Shown: positions 35,601-44,970 of the stretch, in pieces
How positions within the stretch are numbered: position 1 is the first letter of the stretch
How the letters are laid out: every line of letters starts with the position of its first letter
Assembly (NCBI RefSeq): GCF_000621805.1
Contig: NZ_JHXH01000011.1
Span: 43,365-107,364 of the forward strand
Origin: Ruminococcus sp. FC2018
Lineage (GTDB): Bacteria > Bacillota > Clostridia > Oscillospirales > Ruminococcaceae
Direction: 5' to 3'
DNA: 64,000 nt
The notes under the pieces: generated by a model
The model's input: only the letters and a program-made list of their open reading frames with translations
Told to the model about the DNA's origin: nothing
The model's database searches: none
Position numbers and translations under genes: made by a program

Positions 35601-36171
35601 GCCTTGAAATATTATCCTGTGCTGCAACAAGCTTTTTCTGCGCTTCTTCTTTTTTTAATCTGAGCTTTGATATTCCGGCGGCTTCCTCAAATATCTCTCG
35701 TCTGTCCGAAGAACGGCCCTTTACTATATCTGCTATCCTGCCTTGTCCGATAACTGAATAACCGTCTCTGCCAAGACCTGTGTCAAGGAACAGTTCTACA
35801 ACGTCTTTGAGTCTTACGGCGTTACCGTTTATCATATACTCGCTGTCGCCGTTCTGATAGAGCTTTCTTGAAACGGATACAAGATCGGAATCAAAATCAA
35901 GCGTATGATCTTCATTGGATATATTTATTGTGACCTGCGCAAATTGTGATTTAGGGCGAGACTGCGTGCCGTGGAAGATAACTCCGGACATTTTTTCATC
36001 ACGCATTGCCTTAGTGGATTGTTCACCCATTACCCAGCGCATTGCATCACTTATATTGCTCTTGCCGGAGCCGTTTGGTCCCACAACAGCAGTTATACCT
36101 TTATTAAATTTCAGTTCGGTCTTATCAGGAAATGACTTAAATCCCTGTATTTCCAGACTTTTCAGATACAA
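32605..36171 (-). CDS. smc: Chromosome condensation ATPase SMC
   Basis: This 1188-residue SMC has the Walker A motif GPNGSGKS at 31-38, two long coiled-coil arms, a hinge near residues 500-660 (GVCGSVAQLIDV, NAGGSYTGGS), the signature LSGGEQSLVA and the Walker B LLDEIEAALDD near the C-terminus. The start codon is TTG at 36171, giving the canonical SMC opening MYLKSLEIQGFKSFPDKTEL. It overlaps the radical SAM gene by 10 bp. The scpA and scpB partners are not in the window. Confidence 0.97.
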   Translation of the reverse strand: MYLKSLEIQGFKSFPDKTELKFNKGITAVVGPNGSGKSNISDAMRWVMGEQSTKAMRDEKMSGVIFHGTQSRPKSQFAQVTINISNEDHTLDFDSDLVSVSRKLYQNGDSEYMINGNAVRLKDVVELFLDTGLGRDGYSVIGQGRIADIVKGRSSDRREIFEEAAGISKLRLKKEEAQKKLVAAQDNISRLNDIITELESRIGPLKTQSEKAKKFRVLDDEKRELEVSVWNHRLDSYMSQIKGHEEKLVSLRQQYESLNDELSDADNAILEYSQKSALELENIDNIRDRIHSIEEKNSQFRTDMAVIENDISHLEDKILQLNEQIEETKSMRYFNTTELEKREKDLDSLSAKKDEIENEILEKEDRIQKLILKSEDSDKSISEVNSRINKYYLDKNQLNFKLENEKNNISDYNEQISSAVQSKNELEKTEKLANKELSELRNAKNNADDKKQECENKLAGLTKLYENKAAKLESGREELSQLRLRLGELDSKLSILNDLEKSMEGFSYSVKHVLTAGKQGRIKGVCGSVAQLIDVKNEYTIAIETALGGALQNIIVNDESVAKRCIGLLKENKAGRATFLPITSVRSKSFENSGLSEMDGYVSMANELVKTDNKYSEVIKSLLGNVCVCENIDLASVIAKKFNYKFKIVTLDGQIINAGGSYTGGSVSKSTGILSRKNEIEQINRDKDELSKNLKDLEKQVEMMSQETAKYSADIEGLKEQLGGYNNDCVRFESEIKRVGEFVQQYEKQLDDIDLTIEQLKAKISASQKEIEKASDDITTVDKDIIDWEAKLTVSQSEQVELKKKREDLTAELSELRIKAAGVAKDAEACKLSIQQIRGVIENSSDENSKLELSVSECKDQIQSKKDEINSHKDYIANSVSEIEKLNSEISQCQKRHLEFDASANMLRNKFKNKMDEKENLSTQITRTEERCDSIKENFDKLVSQLWDDYELTRTDAAQMAVPIDDLDEANKHLTELRNKIKNLGNVNLGAIEEYAEVSERYEFMSHQLEDVNSSKKELEDMIEQLTDNMKSMFIQTFDVINTNFKKIFAELFGGGTAELILTDPENVLECGIDINAQPPGKVITNLLSLSGGEQSLVAISIYFAILKHSPSPFCLLDEIEAALDDTNVVKYAQYLHRLTDKTQFIAITHRRGTMEEADMLYGVTMQDKGVSRLLAMSGSDVKQMKLD

Positions 36172-37199
36172 ACTCTCACATCCCTGACTTCTACTTCGTA
36201 TTTGGACAATTTTTCATCGCCCACCACTTTTATGTTTATCCCATTTTTTAAAAAATGTTCACTATTTGCTTTTTTATGTCCTATTGCTGCACTGATACAT
36301 CGTGGGGAAACAGCACAGGTAACATGATATCTTTGTCCCTGCGCATTTTCGGCAATGGGTATACCGGATTTGCGAAAAGCATTACTCATATTCTCACGAA
36401 TAATTCTGCTTTCACATAATTCTCTGAATGCGGGATGGTAATACCCTGCCACCATATCACGCTCAACGAACTCACTTGCATGAAGTCCGCATTTGAGCAC
36501 CTTTATCCCTGCATTTTCAAATTCATAAAGCATTTTTGAGCACAAATCTATAACATCGTCCATGCTAATAAGATGATATTTCCCGGCTTTAAACAGCTGT
36601 GCAAGCTTGGTGCCTTTCAAAACCACAACCGGATAAATTCTGACTGTATCAGGCTTTATTTCAAGCACTTTTTCCATGTTTTCAAGCTCAATATCCATGT
36701 CAGATCTGTATAGTCCGACCATAAGCTGAAGTCCAAGCTCAAAGTTATGCTCTTTGATAAGCTTGCAAGCGTTGACAATATCAAGGGTACTGTGACCTCT
36801 TTCGTTGGCGTCAAGGACTTTGTCATTTAAAGACTGCGCTCCGATCTCGATAGATGTTACGCCGTATCTTTTCAATATATCAAGCACTTCATCATCTATA
36901 TAATCTGGGCGTGTAGATATCCTTATACCGCTAAATTTTCCTTCTCCCAAATAAGCATTTGCAGCTTCAAGAAGTTCGATCATATATTCCCTTGGAACAG
37001 CTGTAAAGCTGCCTCCGAAAAAAGCGATTTCAGTATTTTCAGGATCCTTTATCTGTTCAAGTGCCTTTGAGCATATACGTCTTACATCCTGTGCATGGGG
37101 GATCTGTGAATTTCCCGTGATAGTATGCTGGTTACAAAACGCACACATATGAGGACAGCCCACATGGGTAACAAATATAGATATATTATTATGCTTCAT
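36162..37199 (-). CDS. Elp3-like radical SAM protein
   Basis: This ~345-residue radical SAM enzyme has the cluster motif CPHMCAFC (Cys15, 19, 22 counted from the ATG at 37199), followed by FFGGSFTAVP and STRPDYIDDE, typical of the Elp3/COG1243-related clostridial family. It lacks the GNAT domain of true Elp3. Its substrate is not known; tRNA modification is possible. The ATG lies inside the end of rnc (11-bp overlap). The rnc-radical SAM-smc order recurs in Clostridia. Confidence 0.85.
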   Translation of the reverse strand: MKHNNISIFVTHVGCPHMCAFCNQHTITGNSQIPHAQDVRRICSKALEQIKDPENTEIAFFGGSFTAVPREYMIELLEAANAYLGEGKFSGIRISTRPDYIDDEVLDILKRYGVTSIEIGAQSLNDKVLDANERGHSTLDIVNACKLIKEHNFELGLQLMVGLYRSDMDIELENMEKVLEIKPDTVRIYPVVVLKGTKLAQLFKAGKYHLISMDDVIDLCSKMLYEFENAGIKVLKCGLHASEFVERDMVAGYYHPAFRELCESRIIRENMSNAFRKSGIPIAENAQGQRYHVTCAVSPRCISAAIGHKKANSEHFLKNGINIKVVGDEKLSKYEVEVRDVRVCI

Positions 37200-37887
37200 A
37201 GCCCATAAGCGATAGCGCTTCCTTTGCAGCATTCTGTTCTGCGGATTTCTTTGACTTGCCTATACCCGTACCAATAACATTGCTGTTTAGCATTACATTG
37301 ACAGTAAACTTTTTGTCGTGATCCGGACCGGATTCATCTGTAAGGACATATTCAACTTTTTCCTCGGGATTTTTCTGGATTATCTCCTGAAGTGCTGTTT
37401 TGTAATCAACAAAGCTGACGACACTATGTGGCTTAATATCTTCAGGAATAAACGACAAAACATATTTTGTTGCCACATCAAGACCGCCGTCAAGATAGAT
37501 AGCGGCAATAACAGCTTCAAACGCATCAGAAACTATTGACGGTCTTTCCCGTCCGCCGGTTATTTCCTCACCTTTACCAAGAAAGATATATTCACCAAGA
37601 TCTATCTTTTTGGAAAAGTCAAACAAAGCCTGTTCGCACACTAAAGATGCTCTCAGCTTTGTAAGCTCACCTTCGGGCAGGTGCTTAAAATGCTCAAAAA
37701 TATAATCCGAAACGATAACAGATAAAACGGAATCGCCTAAGAACTCCAGTCTTTCGTTATTTTTACGCTGTTTTTTGCATTCGTTGGCATAAGAAGAATG
37801 AGAAAGAGCCTCGATAATAAGCTTTTCATTTTTGAATTTGTAACCTATTTTTTCTTGAAATTCTTTTATTGTCTCGTTTTCATTCAT
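37189..37887 (-). CDS. rnc: Ribonuclease III
   Basis: This 232-residue RNase III processes rRNA and other double-stranded RNA. The signature NNERLEFLGDSVLSVIVSDY is in the nuclease domain, with the second acidic cluster SDAFEAVIAAIYLDGG. The double-stranded RNA-binding domain closes the protein (GIGKSKKSAEQNAAKEAL). The ATG at 37887 follows GGGAG. The acpP gene often found between plsX and rnc is absent. Confidence 0.96.
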   Translation of the reverse strand: MNENETIKEFQEKIGYKFKNEKLIIEALSHSSYANECKKQRKNNERLEFLGDSVLSVIVSDYIFEHFKHLPEGELTKLRASLVCEQALFDFSKKIDLGEYIFLGKGEEITGGRERPSIVSDAFEAVIAAIYLDGGLDVATKYVLSFIPEDIKPHSVVSFVDYKTALQEIIQKNPEEKVEYVLTDESGPDHDKKFTVNVMLNSNVIGTGIGKSKKSAEQNAAKEALSLMGYEA

Positions 37888-37931
37888 ATTAAAAACTCCC
37901 AAATAATAATAACAACTATAAAATCGAAAAG

Positions 37932-38942
37932 TTACTTATCGGCTGATTCTGCTTTCATCTGGGCAAGTGCCTGAGTTATGGTATCTATTACCTTAGTTTC
38001 CGTAAATTGCTTAGCCTGTCTTATGGCGTTATAGAAAGCCTTAGCGTCAGAGCTTCCATGTGCTTTGATAACAGGCTTTGCTGTTCCAAGCAGCGGAGCT
38101 CCGCCGTACTCGGAATAATCAACCTTTTTCTTGAAATCTTTGATATTCTTCATAACCATTGCCGCAGCAAGTTTTGTCTTCAGATTCTTTTTGAAGATAC
38201 CTTTAAGCTCGTTTGAGAAGAATTTTCCCATTCCTTCATAAAGCTTCAGCATAAGGTTGCCGCAGAATCCGTCTGCAACGCATACGTCACAGTCGCCGAG
38301 CGGAAGCTGCCTTGCCTCAATATTGCCGGTAAAGTTGACGGGAGCATTTTTCATTAGTTTATATGTTTCAAGTTCAAGCTCTCTGCCCTTGGATTCTTCA
38401 GCACCGATATTAGCAAGTGCTACACGTGGATTCTTTACTTTCATTATCCTATTCATATAAGCTGAGCCCATTATACCGAAATGGACAAGCATCTCCGGGC
38501 GGCAGTCAGCATTCGCACCACTGTCAAGAAGCATTGTTGGCTTGCCTGCCGTTGGAAGTATAGTTGCAAGAGCAGGTCTTTTTACGCCTTTTATTCTCTT
38601 TACAATAAAAGTAGCACCAACAACAAGCGCTCCTGTTGAGCCGGCAGAAACAAAAGCATCGCCCTCTCCGTCAGCAAGCATTTTCATGCCCACTGCCATA
38701 GAGCAATCCTTTTTACCCTTTATAACTTCGGTAGGTTCTTCGCAAATATCTATAACCGAATCTGCGTGTTTGATTTTAAGAGATGATATATCAAGCTGAT
38801 TTTTCTTTGCACAGGCTTTTATTCTCTTTTCATCACCCACAAGTGTTACATCTACCTTAAAATCATTATGTGCTTTTAATGACCCTTTTATAACTTCCAG
38901 CGGTGCATTATCTCCGCCGAATGCGTCAATAACAATATTCAT
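37932..38942 (-). CDS. plsX: Phosphate acyltransferase PlsX
   Basis: This 336-residue enzyme makes acyl-phosphate from acyl-ACP for phospholipid synthesis. Conserved stretches are DAFGGDNAP, FVSAGSTGALVVGATF, ATILPTAGKPTMLLDSGAN and SEYGGAPLLG. AGGAGG precedes the ATG. It lies between trmFO and rnc. Confidence 0.95.
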   Translation of the reverse strand: MNIVIDAFGGDNAPLEVIKGSLKAHNDFKVDVTLVGDEKRIKACAKKNQLDISSLKIKHADSVIDICEEPTEVIKGKKDCSMAVGMKMLADGEGDAFVSAGSTGALVVGATFIVKRIKGVKRPALATILPTAGKPTMLLDSGANADCRPEMLVHFGIMGSAYMNRIMKVKNPRVALANIGAEESKGRELELETYKLMKNAPVNFTGNIEARQLPLGDCDVCVADGFCGNLMLKLYEGMGKFFSNELKGIFKKNLKTKLAAAMVMKNIKDFKKKVDYSEYGGAPLLGTAKPVIKAHGSSDAKAFYNAIRQAKQFTETKVIDTITQALAQMKAESADK

Positions 38943-38957
38943 GCTGTGACCTCCTGT

Positions 38958-40280
38958 TTAAAGCTGTGAAATGAATCTGTCAAGGTCATCAAGACCTCTG
39001 TTTGAGATTTGTGCGTATTTAAGCTTTTTATCCCTTATTTTTTCGGGCAGCTCCGGTAAGATTCCCATATTGCATCCCATAGGCTGAAACTTCTCTACAG
39101 ATTCGTCTGAGATATATTTTGAAAGTGCTCCGAGCATTGTCGTTTCAGGCAGGCTGACTTTACCCAGACCTCTGAGCTTTCTGCTCAAACATAGACCGGC
39201 AAAGATACCGCTGGCAGCAGATTCAATATATCCCTCAACTCCCGTTATCTGCCCTGCAAAATAAATATTTTCATTGTTTCTCATGCAAAACTGCTGTGTA
39301 AGAAGTTTTGGAGAGTTGATAAATGTATTTCTGTGCATTACTCCGTATCGCAGAAACTCTGCATTTTCAAGTCCCGGGATCAAAGAAAAGACTCTTTTTT
39401 GTTCTCCGAATTTCAGATTTGTCTGGAAGCCTACCATGTTATACATGGTTCCCTTTGAGTTTTCGGCTCGAAGCTGAACGACCGCATACGGTCTTCTGCC
39501 TGTTCTTGGATCCGTAAGTCCTACCGGCTTCAGCGGACCGAAACGCATTGTATCCTCTCCACGCTTTGCCAGCACTTCAATGGGCATACAGCCTTCATAG
39601 ACCTTGAAGCCGTCTTTTGAAAAGTGTTCTTTTTCAAATTGCTTTAACTCCGCACTTTCCGCATTTATAAGTTCATTGTAAAAACGCAGATATTCATCCT
39701 TGTCCATAGGGCAATTTATATAATCAGCTTCACCCTTACCGTATCGGGAAGCAAAAAACACTTTTTCATTATCAAGGCTGTCAAACGAGACTATCGGTGC
39801 TGCTGCGTCGTGAAAATATAGATAATCACCGCATAGCTTTGATATTTCATCGGCAAGTGTATCACTTGTAAGCGGACCTGTTGCGATTATAACATTTCCG
39901 TCCGGAATACTGGTTACCTCATCCTCAAAAACTTTGATTTTCTCATGAGCTTTGATCTTATCTGTAATTATGTCCGAAAACAGAGTTCTGTCAACTGCAA
40001 GTGCCCCGCCTGCACTTACTCTTGAAGCTTGGGCAGCCTGCATTGTAAGTGAACCCAGTCTGCGCATTTCCTCTTTGAGCATACCGGCAGCAGATTCGAT
40101 CCTGTCAGCTTTAAGGGAATTTGAACATACAAGTTCAGCAAAACCCTTATATTTATGCGCAGGTGAAAATTTCACGGGTTTCATTTCGTAAAGCTCAACT
40201 TCTATACCGAAATTTGCAAGCTGCCATGCAGCTTCAACTCCCGCAAGACCTGCACCGATTACTTTTGCTTTATTATTCAT
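38958..40280 (-). CDS. trmFO: Folate-dependent tRNA (uracil-54) methyltransferase TrmFO
   Basis: This 440-residue flavoprotein makes 5-methyluridine-54 in tRNA with methylene-tetrahydrofolate. The FAD-binding motif is GAGLAGVEAAWQLA, and family signatures FAELVCSNSLKAD and GQITGVEGYIESAASG are present. It follows topA, the usual Gram-positive neighbour. Confidence 0.96.
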   Translation of the reverse strand: MNNKAKVIGAGLAGVEAAWQLANFGIEVELYEMKPVKFSPAHKYKGFAELVCSNSLKADRIESAAGMLKEEMRRLGSLTMQAAQASRVSAGGALAVDRTLFSDIITDKIKAHEKIKVFEDEVTSIPDGNVIIATGPLTSDTLADEISKLCGDYLYFHDAAAPIVSFDSLDNEKVFFASRYGKGEADYINCPMDKDEYLRFYNELINAESAELKQFEKEHFSKDGFKVYEGCMPIEVLAKRGEDTMRFGPLKPVGLTDPRTGRRPYAVVQLRAENSKGTMYNMVGFQTNLKFGEQKRVFSLIPGLENAEFLRYGVMHRNTFINSPKLLTQQFCMRNNENIYFAGQITGVEGYIESAASGIFAGLCLSRKLRGLGKVSLPETTMLGALSKYISDESVEKFQPMGCNMGILPELPEKIRDKKLKYAQISNRGLDDLDRFISQL

Positions 40281-40320
40281 GTTTGATTATCCTTTAAATC
40301 GAGCCGTACTTTGCGATCGA

Positions 40321-42420
40321 TCAATCTTCTTTAGGAGAAGCGGACAGATCACGCCTGTAATCACATTCCGGCTTATGACACAAAAGCAATCCATGCTTTC
40401 CGCCCTTTTGGAAAAGCGTTGAGCCACACTTAGGACAAACCTCTTCCGTAGGCAGGTCCCAAGTCATAAACTCACAATTAGGATTGTCTTCGCATCCATA
40501 ATACTTTTTGCCCTTCTTTGTCTTTTTGAGCAGTATCTTTTTGCCGCAATAAGGACATTTACCGCTCATTTCCTGAACTATTCTCTTTGTGTTTGTACAC
40601 TCAGGGAAACCGGAGCAAGCAAGAAACTTTCCGTATCTTCCTATTTTTATTACCATAGGTTTTCCGCAAACTTCGCAGATCTGGTCCGATTCTTCGCTTG
40701 GTATCTTAACTCTCTTACCGTCCATTGACTTCTCTGCTTCGGTAAGCTCATTATCAAATTCTCCGTAAAAATCATGGAGAGTTTTGATCCAGCTTTTTTT
40801 GCCGTTTTCCACCTGGTCAAGGCTGTTTTCCATATTTGCTGTAAACTTAACATCAACGATCTTTTTAAAATGCTCACTCATAAGGTCATTAGTGACCTCG
40901 CCAAGTGTTGTGGGCTTGAGCTGTTTACCGTCACGTTCAACATAGTTTCTCGCAAGAATAGTTGTGATCGTGGGAACATACGTTGAAGGTCTGCCGATAC
41001 CTGTTTCTTCAAACGCTTTAACAAGGGTCGCTTCTGTGTATCTTGGAGGCGGCTGAGTAAAGTGCTGATTGCCTTCAAGAGATTTAACGTTCACCTTATC
41101 GCCTTTTTTGATTGGCGGCAAAACGTTCTTTTTCTCTGTATCATCATCCTTGCTTTCTTCGTAAAGGACTGTAAAACCGTCAAATTTAATTGAAAAACCG
41201 GTCGATTTAAAGCAGCAATTATCCGCCACTATATCAACAGATACTGTGTCCATAAGACAATTTGCCATTTGAGATGCAATAAATCTTTCCCAGATAAGCT
41301 TATAAAGCTTGTATTGGTCATTGGTCACGCCGCTTGCCTTTACTTCATCGGGAGTTAATTCCGGATGTGTAGGTCTTATAGCTTCGTGTGCATCCTGAGA
41401 ATTGCCCTTGCTCTTAAATTTTCTTGGAGTATCAGGGACATAGTTATCGCCGTATTTTTTTCTTATAAACTCCGTAGCAGCAGCACGTGCTTCATCGGAT
41501 ATCCTCAGACTGTCTGTTCTCATGTAGGTTATAAGACCTGTTTGTCCCATGGACTTGATCTCAACACCCTCGTAAAGCTCCTGGGCAGTTTTCATTGTTC
41601 TTCTGCCCTGGAATCCGAGCTTTCTTGAAGCTTCCTGCTGTAAAGTTGACGTTGTAAACGGTGCAGCCGGGGATTTTCTATGGATGCTCTTTTTTACATT
41701 TTCTATAACAAAGCTTTTATCTTTAAGGCGATCAAGGATCTTATCCGTCTGTTCTTTATTCTCAAGCTCGATCTTTTCACCGTCGACGGTATTAAGCTTG
41801 GCAGAAAATGCTCTTCTGCTTCCCGAAGCTGTAAACTTACCGTCAATAGACCAGTATTCCTGTGAAACAAAAGATCTAATTTCATTTTCACGGTCACATA
41901 TCATCTTAACCGCCACAGACTGAACTCTGCCAGCAGACAGACCACGCCTTATCTTTCTCCACAAAAACGGTGACAGTTTATATCCCACGATCCTATCAAG
42001 GATACGTCTTGCCTGCTGTGCATTAACAAGATTAAGGTCGATCGTCCTGGGATTAGCCATTCCGGCTTTTATTCCGCTTTCGGTGATCTCATTGAACGTT
42101 ACTCTGTTTTTTTGTTCAAGATCAAGGCCCAGTATCTGTGCAAGATGCCACGAAATTGCCTCTCCTTCCCGGTCAGGGTCTCCTGCCAGATAAACATGAT
42201 CACACTTTTTAGCTTTTTTCTTTATATCTTTTATAAGGTTTTCTTTTTCCTTGATGTTGACATACAGAGGCTCAAAATTATGCTCAATATCAACAGCAAG
42301 CTTAGATTTAGGCAGATCACGAAGATGTCCCATAGAAGCAACAACTTCATAATCTCCGTTAAGATATCTTTTTATTGTCTTCACCTTTGTAGGTGACTCA
42401 ACTATAATAAGATCAGACAA
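40321..42420 (-). CDS. topA: DNA topoisomerase I
   Basis: This 699-residue type IA topoisomerase relaxes negative supercoils. The Toprim domain has VESPTK at the N-terminus and AGDPDREGEAI near 79-89. The catalytic Tyr299 is in GLITYMRTDS. Three C-terminal tetracysteine zinc ribbons begin CEVCGKP, CPYCGKK and CPKCGST. The start codon is TTG at 42420, with GGAGA upstream; the nearby ATG is out of frame. It lies 22 bp after dprA. Confidence 0.97.
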   Translation of the reverse strand: MSDLIIVESPTKVKTIKRYLNGDYEVVASMGHLRDLPKSKLAVDIEHNFEPLYVNIKEKENLIKDIKKKAKKCDHVYLAGDPDREGEAISWHLAQILGLDLEQKNRVTFNEITESGIKAGMANPRTIDLNLVNAQQARRILDRIVGYKLSPFLWRKIRRGLSAGRVQSVAVKMICDRENEIRSFVSQEYWSIDGKFTASGSRRAFSAKLNTVDGEKIELENKEQTDKILDRLKDKSFVIENVKKSIHRKSPAAPFTTSTLQQEASRKLGFQGRRTMKTAQELYEGVEIKSMGQTGLITYMRTDSLRISDEARAAATEFIRKKYGDNYVPDTPRKFKSKGNSQDAHEAIRPTHPELTPDEVKASGVTNDQYKLYKLIWERFIASQMANCLMDTVSVDIVADNCCFKSTGFSIKFDGFTVLYEESKDDDTEKKNVLPPIKKGDKVNVKSLEGNQHFTQPPPRYTEATLVKAFEETGIGRPSTYVPTITTILARNYVERDGKQLKPTTLGEVTNDLMSEHFKKIVDVKFTANMENSLDQVENGKKSWIKTLHDFYGEFDNELTEAEKSMDGKRVKIPSEESDQICEVCGKPMVIKIGRYGKFLACSGFPECTNTKRIVQEMSGKCPYCGKKILLKKTKKGKKYYGCEDNPNCEFMTWDLPTEEVCPKCGSTLFQKGGKHGLLLCHKPECDYRRDLSASPKED

Positions 42421-42442
42421 ATTCCATTCTCCGTTCTATATG

Positions 42443-43675
42443 TTAATCTGCCAGTTCAAACTGATTACCCGGCAAGCTGTTTACTATACCCTCAAGTTCC
42501 AGCAATGTTAGTGTAGAAAGTACAGTTGAAATATCAATCCCTGTTTGTGTACATATATTATCCGCAAGCGTCCTTCCCTTTTCAAGAACCTTGCATACCG
42601 CTGACTCCGTCTCGTTCAGCTGTCCATAATCTATCTCAGGCTTGGATTTTTCTTCATCCGATCCGGTACCGCTATCTTCCGAATGTGCATGATCTTTTGC
42701 AGACTTTTTATTAGTTTTGTTTTCCTTTTCTTTGCTGAAAAAGCTTGAATCATCCACGGGAAGACTGAAATCTCCGAACTGATTTGTATATGAAAAGCTT
42801 TCAAAGTTATCATAGGAAAGAAGTCCCACTACATCCTGAGCATTGAAAATAGGAATACACCCGTTTCGTATCAGATATCTCTGACCGAAAAATCTCTTGT
42901 CCGTAATATCTCTTGGCGGAAGGACAAACACAGGTTTTCCCTGAGCAGTGGCATGAATATAATTATCAAGCCCATGGCTCTGCATACTTGCCTCAATAAA
43001 AATAACACCCTTTGAGATACCAACGAGTATTCGGTTCCTTAACTTGAATGCGTTGCTTATGGGCTTGCTGCCAGGGATAAGCTCGGATATAACCACACCG
43101 TTCTCAGCGATTTTCCTTTTCAGATCAAGAGTATTCTCCGGATAGTCATGACCTAAAGCAGTACCGCACACAGCAACAGTAGGTACATTGTTGTTCAGAG
43201 ATACAGTATTTGCGATCTGGTCGATACCAGTTGCAAAACCGGAAGCAAGCGTTATATTGCATTTTATCAATTCCGAGGAAAGAACCCTTGCTGTATATAT
43301 CGAATACTCACACGGCATCCTTGTCCCCACAAATGCGATAATATTGACATTGTCTATCAGCCTTATATCTCCATAGCTGAAAAGGACAGCAGGCGGATTA
43401 GCGATATACGCCAATGACTTAGGATATTCATCGCTGTCATAACAGCAGATGCTTATTTCCTTTTCGTTACAGTAATCAACTATCTTCTGAGCATCATCCT
43501 GTGAGAATTTATCAACAGCATCATACTCTTTTTCGGTTACAGCGCTTATTTCATGTGCTTTAAGGCTTGCATAGAACTCCCGGACATTATCAAAATTAGC
43601 GGACAGATCCCAGATACGAACATTGCCGGGACCAAATATCTTTACAAGCAATAACCAGATCAAGCGATTATCCAT
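42443..43675 (-). CDS. dprA: DNA processing protein DprA
   Basis: This 410-residue protein loads RecA on incoming single-stranded DNA during transformation. The Rossmann core has VGTRMPCEYS, LASGFATGIDQIAN and AVCGTALGHDYP, with EASMQSHGL. An N-terminal helical part, a charged linker (~residues 310-345) and a C-terminal winged-helix domain are visible. The ATG at 43675 follows AGAGGTGG and overlaps the end of the methyltransferase gene by 8 bp. Confidence 0.95.
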   Translation of the reverse strand: MDNRLIWLLLVKIFGPGNVRIWDLSANFDNVREFYASLKAHEISAVTEKEYDAVDKFSQDDAQKIVDYCNEKEISICCYDSDEYPKSLAYIANPPAVLFSYGDIRLIDNVNIIAFVGTRMPCEYSIYTARVLSSELIKCNITLASGFATGIDQIANTVSLNNNVPTVAVCGTALGHDYPENTLDLKRKIAENGVVISELIPGSKPISNAFKLRNRILVGISKGVIFIEASMQSHGLDNYIHATAQGKPVFVLPPRDITDKRFFGQRYLIRNGCIPIFNAQDVVGLLSYDNFESFSYTNQFGDFSLPVDDSSFFSKEKENKTNKKSAKDHAHSEDSGTGSDEEKSKPEIDYGQLNETESAVCKVLEKGRTLADNICTQTGIDISTVLSTLTLLELEGIVNSLPGNQFELAD

Positions 43676-44483
43676 TTTTCTGTCCACCTCTGCACATTTC
43701 CCATAGTAAGATAGCACCTGCTGATGCAACATTAAGAGAATTGGTATTGCCAAGCATAGTAATAGTTACCTTTTTATCGCATAGTTCAATATCATCATCC
43801 GCAATACCGTTGCCCTCATTTCCAAGTACCATTGCACTTTTGCAGCCAAAATCAACATCTGTTATACTTTCAGCATTTTCATCTATAACAGATGCAAACA
43901 CAGTGATAGAATTGCCTTTCAAGAGCTTTATAACTTCCGAGAAGCTTTTAGTGTGAATTATCCTCATTCTGAATACCGTACCCATTGCAGAACGGATAAC
44001 CTTGGGATTATAAAGGTCGCAGCATCCGCACATGAAAACAGCATCAACACCTACAGCTTCAGCTGTTCTGAGCAGCGTGCCAACATTACCCGGATCCTGC
44101 AGATCATCAAGGATCAGATATTTTCCGTTTTCATCTTCAGTATCCCCCTCAAATGCTGTACGTATCATTTTGGCTTCGATAAACACGCCCTGAGGATATT
44201 CGGAATCTGACATTTTCTGTGCCACATCATCGCTGATAAAATGGAACTGCTCGTATTTATCAAACCATGTGGGATCAATATAATCGGTGTACTTTTCGAC
44301 AGCCTTTTGAGTCGCAAAACATGAAGTTATAATAAGCTTCCCGTTTTGCCACTGCTCAAATGCATCACGGCAGACTCTTGCTCCCTCGATCACAAACGAG
44401 CCCTCTTCATATCTGAATTTTCTGTTTGTTGAGAGCTTAATATAGTGCTTGATCCTGGGGTTGTCTTTGCTTGAAATAAACAT
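43668..44483 (-). CDS. TrmH/SpoU-family RNA 2'-O-methyltransferase
   Basis: This 271-residue SPOUT enzyme has the three SpoU motifs: LDDLQDPGNVGTLLRTAEA, MVLGNEGNGI and MLGNTNSLNVASAGAILL. An N-terminal substrate-binding domain (SSKDNPRIKHYIKL) makes it RlmB/TsnR-like. Target (23S rRNA or tRNA) is unclear. It is the first gene after the rplT terminator, and I see no strong promoter of its own. The following run down to leuS may start here. Confidence 0.9.
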   Translation of the reverse strand: MFISSKDNPRIKHYIKLSTNRKFRYEEGSFVIEGARVCRDAFEQWQNGKLIITSCFATQKAVEKYTDYIDPTWFDKYEQFHFISDDVAQKMSDSEYPQGVFIEAKMIRTAFEGDTEDENGKYLILDDLQDPGNVGTLLRTAEAVGVDAVFMCGCCDLYNPKVIRSAMGTVFRMRIIHTKSFSEVIKLLKGNSITVFASVIDENAESITDVDFGCKSAMVLGNEGNGIADDDIELCDKKVTITMLGNTNSLNVASAGAILLWEMCRGGQKNG

Positions 44484-44526
44484 AAAGCACACCGTTCTTT
44501 CGCTTATTTTTGCACCTTAATATATA

Positions 44527-44559
44527 ACAAAACACGCATATCCGTTAAAACATGCGTGT
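44527..44559 (-). terminator. Terminator after rplT
   Basis: On the minus strand ACACGCAT and ATGCGTGT form an 8-bp stem with a 12-nt loop, followed by TTTTGTT. It lies just past the rplT stop. Confidence 0.85.
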
Positions 44560-44568
44560 CAGTATTTA

Positions 44569-44922
44569 TTAAAGTGCAGCCTTAGCTTTCTCAACGATCG
44601 CAGTAAATCCTGCAGGATCATTGATTGCTATTTCAGACAACATTTTTCTGTTCAAATTGATATCAGCCTTCTTAAGACCGTTCATCAATGTGGAATAATT
44701 CATTCCGTTGAGCTTTGCAGCAGCAGAGATTCTTGTGATCCAGAGCTTTCTGAAATCTCTCTTCTTAGCCTTTCTGCCGATGTATGCATACTGTCCTGAC
44801 TTCATTACGGCTTCTTTAGCCATCTTGAAGTGTTTGCTCTTTGCTCCGAAATAGCCCTTAGCAAGCTTCAGAGTTTTATTTCTTCTCTTACGAGTCATCA
44901 TTGCTCCCTTAACACGAGCCAT
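44569..44922 (-). CDS. rplT: 50S ribosomal protein L20
   Basis: This 117-residue basic protein has the L20 opening [20 protein letters not shown] and the conserved [21 protein letters not shown]20 assembles early on 23S rRNA and represses its own operon in Firmicutes by binding the infC leader. That fits the attenuator at 45731-45768. Confidence 0.97.
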   Translation of the reverse strand: MARVKGAMMTRKRRNKTLKLAKGYFGAKSKHFKMAKEAVMKSGQYAYIGRKAKKRDFRKLWITRISAAAKLNGMNYSTLMNGLKKADINLNRKMLSEIAINDPAGFTAIVEKAKAAL

Positions 44923-44970
44923 AGTTATTACCTCCTAAAATTTCTTAGATCGTTTCCCTACAACCCGTTA

